Source: Methylotenera_A sp031422335
Lineage (GTDB): Bacteria; Pseudomonadota; Gammaproteobacteria; Burkholderiales; Methylophilaceae
Direction: 5' to 3'
Assembly (NCBI GenBank): GCA_031422335.1
Contig: JANOQW010000025.1
Span: 1-64,000, forward strand
Length of the DNA: 64,000 bases
Shown here: positions 44,850 to 52,825 of the stretch, in pieces
Layout of the letters: each line of letters begins with the position of its first letter
How positions within the stretch are numbered: position 1 is the first letter of the stretch
The notes under the pieces: generated by a model
Seen by the model: only the letters and a program-made list of their open reading frames with translations
What the model was told of the DNA's origin: nothing
Databases searched by the model: none
Translations under genes and position numbers: made by a program

Positions 44850-46502
44850 ATGAAAATTGCCATTGCACAAATTAACGCGGTTGTGGGTGACATTGCGGGC
44901 AACGCCGCTAAAATTTTAGAGTTTGCCAAGCGCGCGCAACAACAAGGCGCCAGCTTAATGTTGACGCCAGAATTAGCGCTGTGTGGTTACCCGCCTGAGG
45001 ATTTATTATTTCGCGATGATTTTAGGCAGGCCTGCCAGCAAGCACTGGTGCGGCTTGCAGCGCAGGTAAAAAATATCACGATATTAGTTGGCCACCCACA
45101 TGTTGAAAACGGTCATTTATATAACGCGGCATCGTTACTAGAAAATGGCAAAATCGTTGCCACATATTTTAAACAATGCCTGCCCAATTACAGCGTGTTT
45201 GATGAAGCGCGTTATTTTGAGGCGGGAACTGAACCCTTAATTTTTAACCAACAAGGCGCAAAATTTGGTGTGATGATTTGCGCCGATGGCTGGGAGCCAG
45301 TGCCAGCAATGAAAGCCCAGCAAGCAGGTGCCGAGTTTTTGCTCGCGTTAAATGCCTCTCCCTACCATATGGATAAGCTGGAAACACGCTACCAAGTATT
45401 GAAACAGCGTGTGACTGAAACTGGTTTAGCCATTATTTACTGCAATTTGGTCGGCGGCCAAGATGAGCTGGTATTTGATGGTGGCTCTTTTGTGCTGGAT
45501 AAACACGGCAAAGTCACGCAGCAATTACCTTCGTTTGAAGAGGCATTAAGCATCGTAGAAATTAATGCAACTGAATTTAAGCAGTCCGGCAAAGGCCGGA
45601 AAGCCAATACCCATGCGCTTTCTGGCGCATCTATTTCGGCTAAATTAAGCCCAAAATTAAGTCTAGAAGCAGCGGTTTATAACGCGCTTAAGTTGGGCTT
45701 GACAGATTACGTGAATAAAAACGGCTTCCCCAGCGTGGTATTAGGCTTATCTGGCGGGATCGATTCTGCACTCACGTTGGCCATCGCGGTTGATGCCCTT
45801 GGCGCTTCAAGAGTTAAAGCCGTGTTGATGTCATCTGAATTTACTGCCAGCATCAGCGTGGATGATGCGATTGAAATGGCCAATTTGGTTGGCGTAAATT
45901 ACAGCCAAATCCCCATTAAAGCTTTGTTCGATCTGTTCCGCGAAACATTGGCGCCTGAGTTTGGCGATTTACCTTTTGACACAGCAGAAGAAAACTTGCA
46001 AGCGCGTATTCGCGGCATGTTGTTAATGGCGCTTAGCAACAAATTTGGCAGCATTGTACTGACAACGGGCAATAAATCGGAGATGGCGGTGGGTTACAGC
46101 ACGCTATATGGCGATATGGCGGGCGGCTTTTCTTTGCTAAAAGATGTGCCAAAAACGCTGGTGTATAAACTTGCAGAATATCGAAACTCACTCTCAAAAG
46201 TCATCCCCGAGCGCATCATTACGCGCGCGCCTTCGGCTGAGCTGCGTGCCAACCAAACCGACCAAGACAGCTTGCCTGCCTATGAAATTTTAGATGCGAT
46301 TATGCAAGCTTATGTAGAAGAAGATTTAAGCCGCCAAGCTATTATTGCAAAAGGTTTCAACGAAAAAGATGTAAACCGCGTGACAAATTTAATCGACCAC
46401 AACGAATATAAACGCCGCCAAGCGCCAGTTGGAGTTAGAATAACGCAAAGAGGCTTTGGCAAAGACAGACGTTACCCAATCACCTGTAAATTAAAGTTTT
46501 AA
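44850..46502 (+). CDS. nadE: Glutamine-dependent NAD+ synthase
   Basis: 550 residues: N-terminal nitrilase-type glutaminase (Glu in TPELALCGYPPEDLL, Lys near YFKQCLPNYSVFDE, Cys in VMICADGWEP) and C-terminal ammonia-dependent synthetase with the PP-loop LGLSGGIDSALTLAIA near residue 300. The linker between the two domains (about residues 245-260, GKGRKANTHALSGAS) is encoded by a dispersed-repeat copy. It is followed by glnB after 16 bp, a common pairing. Confidence 0.95.
   Translation: MKIAIAQINAVVGDIAGNAAKILEFAKRAQQQGASLMLTPELALCGYPPEDLLFRDDFRQACQQALVRLAAQVKNITILVGHPHVENGHLYNAASLLENGKIVATYFKQCLPNYSVFDEARYFEAGTEPLIFNQQGAKFGVMICADGWEPVPAMKAQQAGAEFLLALNASPYHMDKLETRYQVLKQRVTETGLAIIYCNLVGGQDELVFDGGSFVLDKHGKVTQQLPSFEEALSIVEINATEFKQSGKGRKANTHALSGASISAKLSPKLSLEAAVYNALKLGLTDYVNKNGFPSVVLGLSGGIDSALTLAIAVDALGASRVKAVLMSSEFTASISVDDAIEMANLVGVNYSQIPIKALFDLFRETLAPEFGDLPFDTAEENLQARIRGMLLMALSNKFGSIVLTTGNKSEMAVGYSTLYGDMAGGFSLLKDVPKTLVYKLAEYRNSLSKVIPERIITRAPSAELRANQTDQDSLPAYEILDAIMQAYVEEDLSRQAIIAKGFNEKDVNRVTNLIDHNEYKRRQAPVGVRITQRGFGKDRRYPITCKLKF
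45581..45631 (+). repeat. Dispersed repeat inside the nadE interdomain linker
   Basis: A small TCCGGC-AAAG-GCCGGA hairpin leads into AAGCCAATACCCATGCG and TTTCTGGCGCATC. It encodes KANTHALSGA, the same frame as the purL copies, exactly between glutaminase and synthetase domains. Confidence 0.75.
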
Positions 46503-46518
46503 CCTTTAGGGAGCTAGC

Positions 46519-46857
46519 ATGAAAAAAATTGAAGCAGTGATTAAACCTTTTAAATTAGACGAAGTGCGCGAAGCGCTTTCTGAAATCGGCGTTAACGGCC
46601 TTACCGTCACTGAGGTAAAAGGCTTTGGTCGCCAAAAAGGCCATACCGAGCTTTATCGTGGCGCCGAATACGTGGTGGATTTTTTGCCAAAAATTAAATT
46701 GGAATTAGTGGTGGGCGACGACATGGTAGAAGCCAGCATGGAAGCCATTATTAAAGCTGCACATACTGGCAAAATTGGCGATGGCAAGATTTTTGTGAGT
46801 GCGATTGAGCAAGTAGTGCGTATTAGAACGGGTGAAACGGGCGAAGCAGCGGTTTAA
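46519..46857 (+). CDS. glnB: Nitrogen regulatory protein P-II
   Basis: 112 residues. The T-loop carries Tyr51, the uridylylation site, in TELYRGAEYVVDFLPK; the B-loop is THTGKIGDGKIFV-like (AAHTGKIGDGKIFV). It senses 2-oxoglutarate and ATP/ADP. AGGGAG precedes the ATG. Adjacency to nadE is consistent with GlnB control of NAD synthetase reported in other bacteria; this is inference here. Confidence 0.95.
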   Translation: MKKIEAVIKPFKLDEVREALSEIGVNGLTVTEVKGFGRQKGHTELYRGAEYVVDFLPKIKLELVVGDDMVEASMEAIIKAAHTGKIGDGKIFVSAIEQVVRIRTGETGEAAV

Positions 46858-46910
46858 TTGTTGTCTGACCCCATTTATTTATTCGCTAGCCCTCTAGATT
46901 GGAGAGTGAT

Positions 46911-47483
46911 ATGCAACGGAAAGTCCTCGCATTAACAGCTCTACTTTTGGCTGGCGTAGTAAATGCAGAAGTAAGAACCATTGAAGTCTCCAAAGATCGA
47001 GTAGTTTCAATAGACGCGCCCTCAGAATGGGAGCAATCCATCGTCCCTGCAGAACCCGGATTGCCAATAAATAAAGTCGTCCTGAAGAAGGACATAAATT
47101 CGCAAGTGCAAATTGTGTTCATCCCCATTACGCCACAAACCCCAATAAGCAAGTACAAGACTCCAGACGACTACGTTGAGTTCGTGCATAAGATGTCGTG
47201 CATGCAGTACGTAGAGCATTCAGTTGAAGGCCGCTATTCCGAGAAGAAAGAGCAAGTTGGGGAATTGACCGGATATGAAACTATCTTCAACGACCCTAGC
47301 TACGGCAGTGCGCCACCACCACCACACGAATACAAAACGGTATCGAGGCTTACATATATGGTTGGCCCGGCTGCATCTGGCGTAATTGCTTCTGTTGTTT
47401 TGCTCTCTCAAGGCACAGAGGGCGCCGACTACAAGAAGATGAGAGAAATCGTCAATTCCATTAAACTGTCGGGACCTAACTAA
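46911..47483 (+). CDS. Orphan secreted protein, probably acquired
   Basis: 190 residues from ATG 46911 (GGAGAG at 6-7 bp). Signal peptide ALLLAGVVNAEV; mature part beta-rich with SIDAPSEWEQSIVPAEPGL, one or two cysteines and a proline run PPPPHEY. No family is recognised. Lys codons are mostly AAG, whereas neighbours favour AAA, and the gene is bounded by repeat-like sequence on both sides, so transfer is likely. Confidence 0.65.
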   Translation: MQRKVLALTALLLAGVVNAEVRTIEVSKDRVVSIDAPSEWEQSIVPAEPGLPINKVVLKKDINSQVQIVFIPITPQTPISKYKTPDDYVEFVHKMSCMQYVEHSVEGRYSEKKEQVGELTGYETIFNDPSYGSAPPPPHEYKTVSRLTYMVGPAASGVIASVVLLSQGTEGADYKKMREIVNSIKLSGPN

Positions 47484-47501
47484 TCGCTGCTGCCCACGTA
47501 G

Positions 47502-47526
47502 GGCGGATTAGTTTACGTAATCCGCC
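47502..47526. repeat. GGCGGATTA/TAATCCGCC REP-like hairpin
   Basis: Perfect 9 bp stem with a 7 bp loop, preceded by GTAG. This sequence type is a common intergenic repeat in beta- and gammaproteobacteria. Confidence 0.75.
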
Positions 47527-47704
47527 GCATGGTTTTGACTTTAAATCCCCTTGCTGCGCCTTTGGCTTGAGCTGCAGATGGCAGACGGCAGACGGCGAGG
47601 ACTGTCTGAGCCTGAATGAAGTTAGAAGGCGAGTTCCGCAGCCGCCCATATGCGGCGCTAAGACCGAAGGATGACGTGGCAGCGGGGTGTAATTTTCTTT
47701 GATT

Positions 47705-47732
47705 ACTTTCTTTTGCACAAACAAAAGAAAGT
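47705..47732. repeat. ACTTTCTTTTG inverted repeat
   Basis: 11 bp perfect arms (ACTTTCTTTTG and CAAAAGAAAGT) around CACAAA. Similar 'tttctttgattactttcttt' blocks recur in many proteobacterial genomes. Confidence 0.7.
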
Positions 47733-47777
47733 GATTAGGCGTCGGGCTACCCCCGACAAGATTTGAACGTCACTGGA

Positions 47778-47796
47778 TTCCGTGTCAAGCACGGAA
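47778..47796. repeat. TTCCGTG/CACGGAA inverted repeat
   Basis: 7 bp arms around TCAAG, within a 'GGATTCC...GGAATGACG' context typical of widespread dispersed repeats. Confidence 0.65.
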
Positions 47797-47828
47797 TGAC
47801 GGCTAAGCCAGTACTTGGTTTGTCCTTG

Positions 47829-47855
47829 GAATATATGCGCTAAAGCGCATTATTC
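47829..47855. repeat. Stem-loop homologous to the 40604 hairpin
   Basis: GAATA-TA-TGCGC and GCGCA-T-TATTC with loop TAAA. Same architecture, loop and bulges as 40604-40630, but the inner stem is TGCGC/GCGCA instead of CCAGC/GCTGG: several bases differ with pairing preserved. The dispersed repeat follows 13 bp later. Confidence 0.75.
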
Positions 47856-47868
47856 ACACGCCAAAACA

Positions 47869-47910
47869 CCTGCCCTACAGGCCAATATCCATGCGGCTGC
47901 TAGAGCATTT
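47869..47910 (+). repeat. Dispersed palindromic repeat, intergenic (next to kdsB)
   Basis: CCTGCCCTACAGGCC, exact core AATATCCATGCGGC, then TGCTAGAGCATTT. It ends 8 bp from the kdsB stop codon. Confidence 0.85.
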
Positions 47911-47918
47911 ATTTTATA

Positions 47919-48662
47919 TTATTTGTCTTTAAAAATACTTCTAACGTAGTCCAAATCTTCTTGCGTATCAACACCACTGGCAGGCGCATTTTGCGTGATG
48001 GTCACGCCAATTTTATAGCCGTGATGCAACACGCGCAATTGCTCTAAACTTTCAATTTTCTCTAGCCCTGTCACTGCAAGTTTTGCATATTGCTTAAGAA
48101 AGCCGACACGATAAGCGTAAACACCAATGTGGCGATAGGCTTGGATGTTCTGCTTATAGGTATCGTCACGCGGATAAGGAATCGGTGCGCGGCTAAAATA
48201 CAGCGCATTGCCGTTAGCATCCAACGCTACTTTCACAATATTCGGGTTTAATAGCGAAGCTTCATCAAGAATGGCATGGCAAGCGGTTGCCATCACCGCG
48301 TCTTTACTCTTAGCCAAATGCGCGGCGACTTCTTTGATTAATTTTGGGTCGATGAGTGGTTCATCGCCTTGCACGTTCACCACAATCTCATCGTCTGCCC
48401 ACGCCAGCTGTTGCGCCACTTCGACGATTCTATCAGTGCCAGAAGCATGGTCGATACGCGTCATCATGGCTTTAATATTATGCTCGGCTGCCACTTGCAT
48501 GATTTTTTCAAAATCAGTGGCAATCACAATTTCACTAGCGCCGCTTTTTATGGCCTGTTCTGCAACCCTTACTACCATTGGCTTTCCCGCAATATCTAAT
48601 AGCGGTTTGCCTTGTAGGCGCGTGCTGGCGTAGCGCGCGGGGATGACAACTTTAAAAGTCAA
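47919..48662 (-). CDS. kdsB: 3-deoxy-manno-octulosonate cytidylyltransferase
   Basis: Activates KDO to CMP-KDO for lipopolysaccharide. IPARYASTRLQGKPLLDI near residue 6, VQGDEPLIDP near residue 98, and ALYFSRAPIPYPRD. 247 residues. The start appears to be TTG at 48662, immediately after the stop of the Trm112-like gene; no ATG lies in a better place. Last gene of the envelope operon. Confidence 0.94.
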   Translation of the reverse strand: MTFKVVIPARYASTRLQGKPLLDIAGKPMVVRVAEQAIKSGASEIVIATDFEKIMQVAAEHNIKAMMTRIDHASGTDRIVEVAQQLAWADDEIVVNVQGDEPLIDPKLIKEVAAHLAKSKDAVMATACHAILDEASLLNPNIVKVALDANGNALYFSRAPIPYPRDDTYKQNIQAYRHIGVYAYRVGFLKQYAKLAVTGLEKIESLEQLRVLHHGYKIGVTITQNAPASGVDTQEDLDYVRSIFKDK

Positions 48663-48860
48663 TTAATCGCCTTTTTCATCTCGCGCATACTCTTTCTCTG
48701 ATAATTTACGCGCTTCGTCTTCCAACATCACAGGGATACCATCGCGAACTGGGTAAGCCAAGCGCGCCGATTTTGATATCAGCTCATTGGCTTTTTTATC
48801 GTAAATCAACGGCCCTTTGGTGACTGGGCAAACTAAAATTTGTAGTAGTTTAGAATCCAT
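48663..48860 (-). CDS. Trm112-family protein (YcaR-like)
   Basis: 65 residues. MDSKLLQILVCPVTKGPL and AYPVRDGIPVMLEDEAR are typical of the Trm112/YcaR family. Only one Cys of the usual zinc knuckle remains, common in proteobacterial members. It sits between lpxK and kdsB, as in E. coli. Confidence 0.93.
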   Translation of the reverse strand: MDSKLLQILVCPVTKGPLIYDKKANELISKSARLAYPVRDGIPVMLEDEARKLSEKEYARDEKGD

Positions 48861-48862
48861 GA

Positions 48863-49879
48863 TTATTCCTTTGCTATCACTAATTTAGCCAATATAAGTT
48901 GCAGAAAACCCGCATCGATATTGGCCTGTACTGGCAGCACCCAATGGTGCGGCTGAGCAAACTGCTTACATTTTACCGCATCTTTTTCGGTCATTATCAG
49001 CGCATCGCATTCAATATTCGCCAGCTCTTGCGCACTAAACGCATGGTGGTCGTCAAAACTGACGCTGGCAAACGTCAGCCCCAGTTTGTTTAAATGTTCA
49101 AAAAAACGTTCAGGTTTGCCGATGCCCGCCATGGCCTTAATACTTTTGCGCTTAAAATCTGTCGCGCTGGCTTTGATGTTGTTATCCGCTAGATTATAAA
49201 ACTGCTCGCCCACTAATTGCATTGTAAATTGCGGGACGTAGTTATAGCCACTGTTGCTTTGTTTACTTTGCAAAACGCCACCGTTGCATACAATCGCATC
49301 CACCGTATTTAGACGCTGCACAGGCTCGCGCAATACGCCCGCAGGCAGCAAGCGCATATGATCTTGTTCGGGCTGCGTCACCACAATTTCCACATCGCGC
49401 TGCAAAGCAGCATGTTGCAAGCCATCATCGCTAATGATGATGTCACAATCGGGGTGCATGCTTAATAATTGTGTCGCCACATGTACGCGATCTGCGCCAA
49501 CAAAAACAGGGCAAGCGCAGCGGCTAGCAATTAATACAGGCTCATCACCCACTAAACTGGCACTGCTATTGGCGTTTACGCTGGTGGGTAATTTGCTACT
49601 ACCACCATAGCCGCGGCTTATTACCGCTGGCTTGTAGCCATGGTTTCGCAACTGCTCAACCAGCCACATCACCACTGGTGTTTTGCCATTGCCGCCCACA
49701 GTAATATTGCCCACCACAATCACTGGCACTGGTATTTTATAAGACTTAAGTATGCCTATTTGATACAAATTATGGCGCAGCGCAGTAACGCCTGCGAACA
49801 GCCAGCTAAGTGGCACTAATATTAAATGAAACAGCGCATTTTTGCGCCGCCAGGCCGTTTGTATCAACTCAGTCAGCAT
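48863..49879 (-). CDS. lpxK: Tetraacyldisaccharide 4'-kinase
   Basis: Phosphorylates lipid A disaccharide at the inner membrane. The P-loop-like GNITVGGNGKTPVV is near residue 57, and ISDDGLQHAALQRD near residue 150. 338 residues with an N-terminal membrane-associated helix. A weak match to the dispersed repeat core lies near its 3' end (48901-48938, reading QANIDAG). Confidence 0.94.
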   Translation of the reverse strand: MLTELIQTAWRRKNALFHLILVPLSWLFAGVTALRHNLYQIGILKSYKIPVPVIVVGNITVGGNGKTPVVMWLVEQLRNHGYKPAVISRGYGGSSKLPTSVNANSSASLVGDEPVLIASRCACPVFVGADRVHVATQLLSMHPDCDIIISDDGLQHAALQRDVEIVVTQPEQDHMRLLPAGVLREPVQRLNTVDAIVCNGGVLQSKQSNSGYNYVPQFTMQLVGEQFYNLADNNIKASATDFKRKSIKAMAGIGKPERFFEHLNKLGLTFASVSFDDHHAFSAQELANIECDALIMTEKDAVKCKQFAQPHHWVLPVQANIDAGFLQLILAKLVIAKE

Positions 49880-49884
49880 ACAAA

Positions 49885-51651
49885 TTAGACCGCAAACTCT
49901 TTTTGATACAACTTGGTGTAGTGACCATTTTTTGCAATTAACTCTTGATGACTACCCGCCTCCACAATCTCGCCTTGCTCCATCACCAAAATTTTATCGG
50001 CATTTTCAACAGTGCTTAAACGATGCGCAATCACAATGCTAGTGCGGTTTAGCATCAGCGTATCCAGCGCGGCTTGCACATGCTGTTCCGATTCCGTATC
50101 TAGCGCACTGGTGGCTTCATCTAGCAGCAATATCGGCGCATTTTTTAAAATGGCGCGCGCAATGGCAATGCGCTGACGTTGGCCGCCAGAAAGTCGCACG
50201 CCTCTGTCACCAATTTCATTTTGCAGACCACTTGGCAATTGCTGAATAAATTCCCACGCATGCGCAGCCTTGGCGGCTTCTATCACTTCAGCTTCACTAG
50301 CGCTGCGCAGTGCGCCATAGGCAATATTATTAAAAATGCTATCGTTAAATAAAATAATATCTTGGCTAACCAGTGAGAACTGGCTGCGTAAGTTTTTCAG
50401 TTCTAGTGCGCGCACATCTACACCATCCAACAAAATAAGCCCTTGTTGTAACTCGTAAAAACGTGGCAATAAATTCACTAATGTCGTTTTTCCGCCGCCA
50501 GAGCGGCCAACTAAGGCTATTTTTTCGCCCGGCTGAATAATAAAACTCAAATTATCAATGGCTGGTTTTTTGGCGTTGTCGTAACGAACTGTCACATTTT
50601 TAAACTCAATTTCACCACGCGCACGCTTAATTTCTTTGTCGCCCTCGTTCAACTCTGGCGGTGTATCAATCACCTCAAACACACTCTGCGCTGCGGCTAG
50701 GCCCACTTGAAAATCCTCATTGGCAGCGGTAATATGTTTAATCGGTGCAATTAACATCAGCAGTGCGCCTATAAAAGCGGCAAATTCACCCACTGTAAAG
50801 CGCCCCAGCGCGTAATACACCACTAGCGCCAACGCAAACGCAGCCATGATTTCAACCACCAAACTATTTAAACCTGCAATGCGCGTAGTACGCATTTCTA
50901 GCTGGCGGTTTTTACTCACCACAGCAGAAAAACGTTCGTTCTCGTAATCTTGTGCGCCAAAAATTTTAACGATGCGCTGCCCAGAAACCGCTTCTTCTGC
51001 GACTTTGGTCATCTCACCCACGCCCAGTTGTACGCGTTGTGCGTTGGCGCGCAGTTTTGGCGTCATTTTGGCTAAATACAGCGCCATAAAAGGTGTGACT
51101 ACTGCAAACACTAAAGTCAGCCGCCAATCTAAATACAACATATAGCCAATTAAGCCAATTACCGTCAACACATCGCGCAATACGTTCAGCGCGGCGCGCG
51201 AACAGGCAGTAGAAAGCCGCTCGGTGTCATAAGTCAGTTTAGAAACCATGACGCCAGTTTGGTTGCTGTCATAAAAGCCAGCGGATAGTTGCATCATTTT
51301 GGCAAAAGCCGCTTTACGCAAGTTCTCTACAATTTTGCGCGCAATTAGCTTCATGCTGTAGGTAGAAATGAAACCTGCCAAGCCACGCAACGTCATCAAA
51401 GCAAACAACATTATTGGCAACAAATTCAGCTTATCGGTAGATTGCTTAACAAAGCCTTCATCGGTGACTTGTTTGATGAGCGCCAAGAAACCTGTGTTAC
51501 TAGCAGCTAAAATTGCAGTGGCGGCAATAGTGATGAAGAAGTAGAGTTTTTGCGCCCAAATATAACGAAACAACCGCACATACAAACCTTTGGCGTTTGC
51601 AATATGCGGCCTATCTTTTTTACGATCAGATTTGTGCGAGGTTTTCGACAT
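49885..51651 (-). CDS. msbA: Lipid A export ABC transporter MsbA
   Basis: 588 residues: six-helix ABC exporter domain followed by an ATPase with Walker A GRSGGGKTTLV, the signature RLSGGQRQRIAIARA and Walker B ILLLDEATSALD. It flips lipid A-core across the inner membrane. It lies directly upstream of lpxK in the conserved order. Confidence 0.95.
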   Translation of the reverse strand: MSKTSHKSDRKKDRPHIANAKGLYVRLFRYIWAQKLYFFITIAATAILAASNTGFLALIKQVTDEGFVKQSTDKLNLLPIMLFALMTLRGLAGFISTYSMKLIARKIVENLRKAAFAKMMQLSAGFYDSNQTGVMVSKLTYDTERLSTACSRAALNVLRDVLTVIGLIGYMLYLDWRLTLVFAVVTPFMALYLAKMTPKLRANAQRVQLGVGEMTKVAEEAVSGQRIVKIFGAQDYENERFSAVVSKNRQLEMRTTRIAGLNSLVVEIMAAFALALVVYYALGRFTVGEFAAFIGALLMLIAPIKHITAANEDFQVGLAAAQSVFEVIDTPPELNEGDKEIKRARGEIEFKNVTVRYDNAKKPAIDNLSFIIQPGEKIALVGRSGGGKTTLVNLLPRFYELQQGLILLDGVDVRALELKNLRSQFSLVSQDIILFNDSIFNNIAYGALRSASEAEVIEAAKAAHAWEFIQQLPSGLQNEIGDRGVRLSGGQRQRIAIARAILKNAPILLLDEATSALDTESEQHVQAALDTLMLNRTSIVIAHRLSTVENADKILVMEQGEIVEAGSHQELIAKNGHYTKLYQKEFAV

Positions 51652-51698
51652 GAATAATGCGTCGAATTAAAGGGCGTAAATAATAATTAAAGAATCTA

Positions 51699-52121
51699 CT
51701 AATTACTTGGCGCAGTTTGCGTTGCAAACGTAATGTGCGTGTAATTGGCCTGACGCGAAGCTTCCATCACATTTATTACGCTTTGATGTGTCGCTTTCGC
51801 ATCGGCATTAATCACAATAGTTGGCTCTTTGCCATCGCCTGCCGCCTTAGTAAGTGCACTGGCAATTTGCCCTACATCACCGCCCGCTACTTCACTACCA
51901 TTCACCATGTAGCGGCCGCCTGCGTCAACTTCTACTGTAATAATCAATGGTTTATCGGCAGGGCTGCTAGCTTCAGCAGTGGGCAAATTAATTTGCAGCT
52001 CGCTAGTGCGTGCAAACGTGGCGCTAACGATTAAGAAGATAATAATCACCAACAGTACGTCAATCAACGGCACTAAATTGATTTCTAACTCTTCGTGCGA
52101 TCTACCGCGTTGAAAATTCAT
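51699..52121 (-). CDS. ExbD/TolR-family biopolymer transport protein
   Basis: 140 residues. One N-terminal helix carries the conserved membrane Asp (INLVPLIDVLLVIIIFLIVSA), followed by a periplasmic domain. With the ExbB-like partner 3 bp upstream it forms a proton-driven motor. Because no tolA/tolB or tonB is nearby, ExbD versus TolR naming stays open. Confidence 0.9.
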   Translation of the reverse strand: MNFQRGRSHEELEINLVPLIDVLLVIIIFLIVSATFARTSELQINLPTAEASSPADKPLIITVEVDAGGRYMVNGSEVAGGDVGQIASALTKAAGDGKEPTIVINADAKATHQSVINVMEASRQANYTHITFATQTAPSN

Positions 52122-52124
52122 TTT

Positions 52125-52730
52125 TTACTTTCTTTCACCATGTAAAATCTCAACCAATTTTATGGCTTGCTGCTCCATGTCAATCAGTAATCCATCCACC
52201 TTACTGCGGAAATAACGGTAAGCAATCATGGCGGGTACTGCCACTACAATACCTGCTGCAGTATTGTACAGCGCTACAGAAATACCACGCGCAAATTGCG
52301 CTACATCGTGGCCACTATTAGTGAACGAGCCAAACAACTCCACCATACCGATGACCGTGCCCAACAAGCCCAACAATGGCGATACGGTAGCGATAGTGCC
52401 TAAAGTTGGCAAATAGCGCTCCAACTTGTGCGCCACGGCGCGGCCAGACTCTTCAATCGCTTCTTTGGTAATCTCGCGTGAGCTTTTAGCATTGGCTAAG
52501 CCACTGGCAAATACCTGGCCAAGTGCCGAATGATTTTCTAGCTTGGTCAAGGTATCTTTAGTCACGCCACCCTGCCCCAACCATTTTTGCACCTCTGGCA
52601 GCAAGTTGCTTGGCGCAACCACCTCATTGCGCAAGGCCCAAAAACGCTCACCAATAATCGCCAACGCAATAATTGAGGCAATAATTAATGGCCAAATTGG
52701 CCAACCAGCAGCTAAAATAATTTCCCACAC
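52125..52730 (-). CDS. ExbB/TolQ-family proton channel protein
   Basis: 201 residues, three membrane helices of the MotA/TolQ/ExbB type, with ATVSPLLGLLGTVIGMVELF and YNTAAGIVVAVPAMIAY. It pairs with the ExbD-like protein. The position between comEC and msbA is common in betaproteobacteria. Confidence 0.92.
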   Translation of the reverse strand: MWEIILAAGWPIWPLIIASIIALAIIGERFWALRNEVVAPSNLLPEVQKWLGQGGVTKDTLTKLENHSALGQVFASGLANAKSSREITKEAIEESGRAVAHKLERYLPTLGTIATVSPLLGLLGTVIGMVELFGSFTNSGHDVAQFARGISVALYNTAAGIVVAVPAMIAYRYFRSKVDGLLIDMEQQAIKLVEILHGERK

Positions 52731-52745
52731 AGCAAAACTCCTTCT

Positions 52746-52781
52746 ACTAAAACATTAACTAAAACATTAACTAAAACAATA
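52746..52781. repeat. Three tandem 12 bp repeats upstream of the exbB-like gene
   Basis: ACTAAAACATTA occurs twice and ACTAAAACAATA once, head to tail, 16 bp before the ExbB-like start. Its position would affect the leader of the exbB-msbA transcript. Confidence 0.85.
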
Positions 52782-52825
52782 AACGCCACTTTAGCTTGAA
52801 GCGCGCTTTAGGGCAAGTTACTTTG

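Larger units (their letters stand above)
47484..47918. other. 435 bp gene-free stretch made of several repeat types
   Basis: No credible gene. From left to right it holds a GGCGGATTA hairpin, a G+C-rich block, an ACTTTCTTTTG hairpin, a TTCCGTG hairpin, the GCGC-type stem-loop and a copy of the dispersed repeat. Each is listed separately. It looks like a landing site that has collected unrelated elements. Confidence 0.7.

Noticed and set aside
48901..48938. Possible further copy of the dispersed repeat in lpxK (QANIDAG)
   Set aside because: The core matches, but arms are poor and LpxK homologues have similar residues at this place, so it is kept only as borderline.
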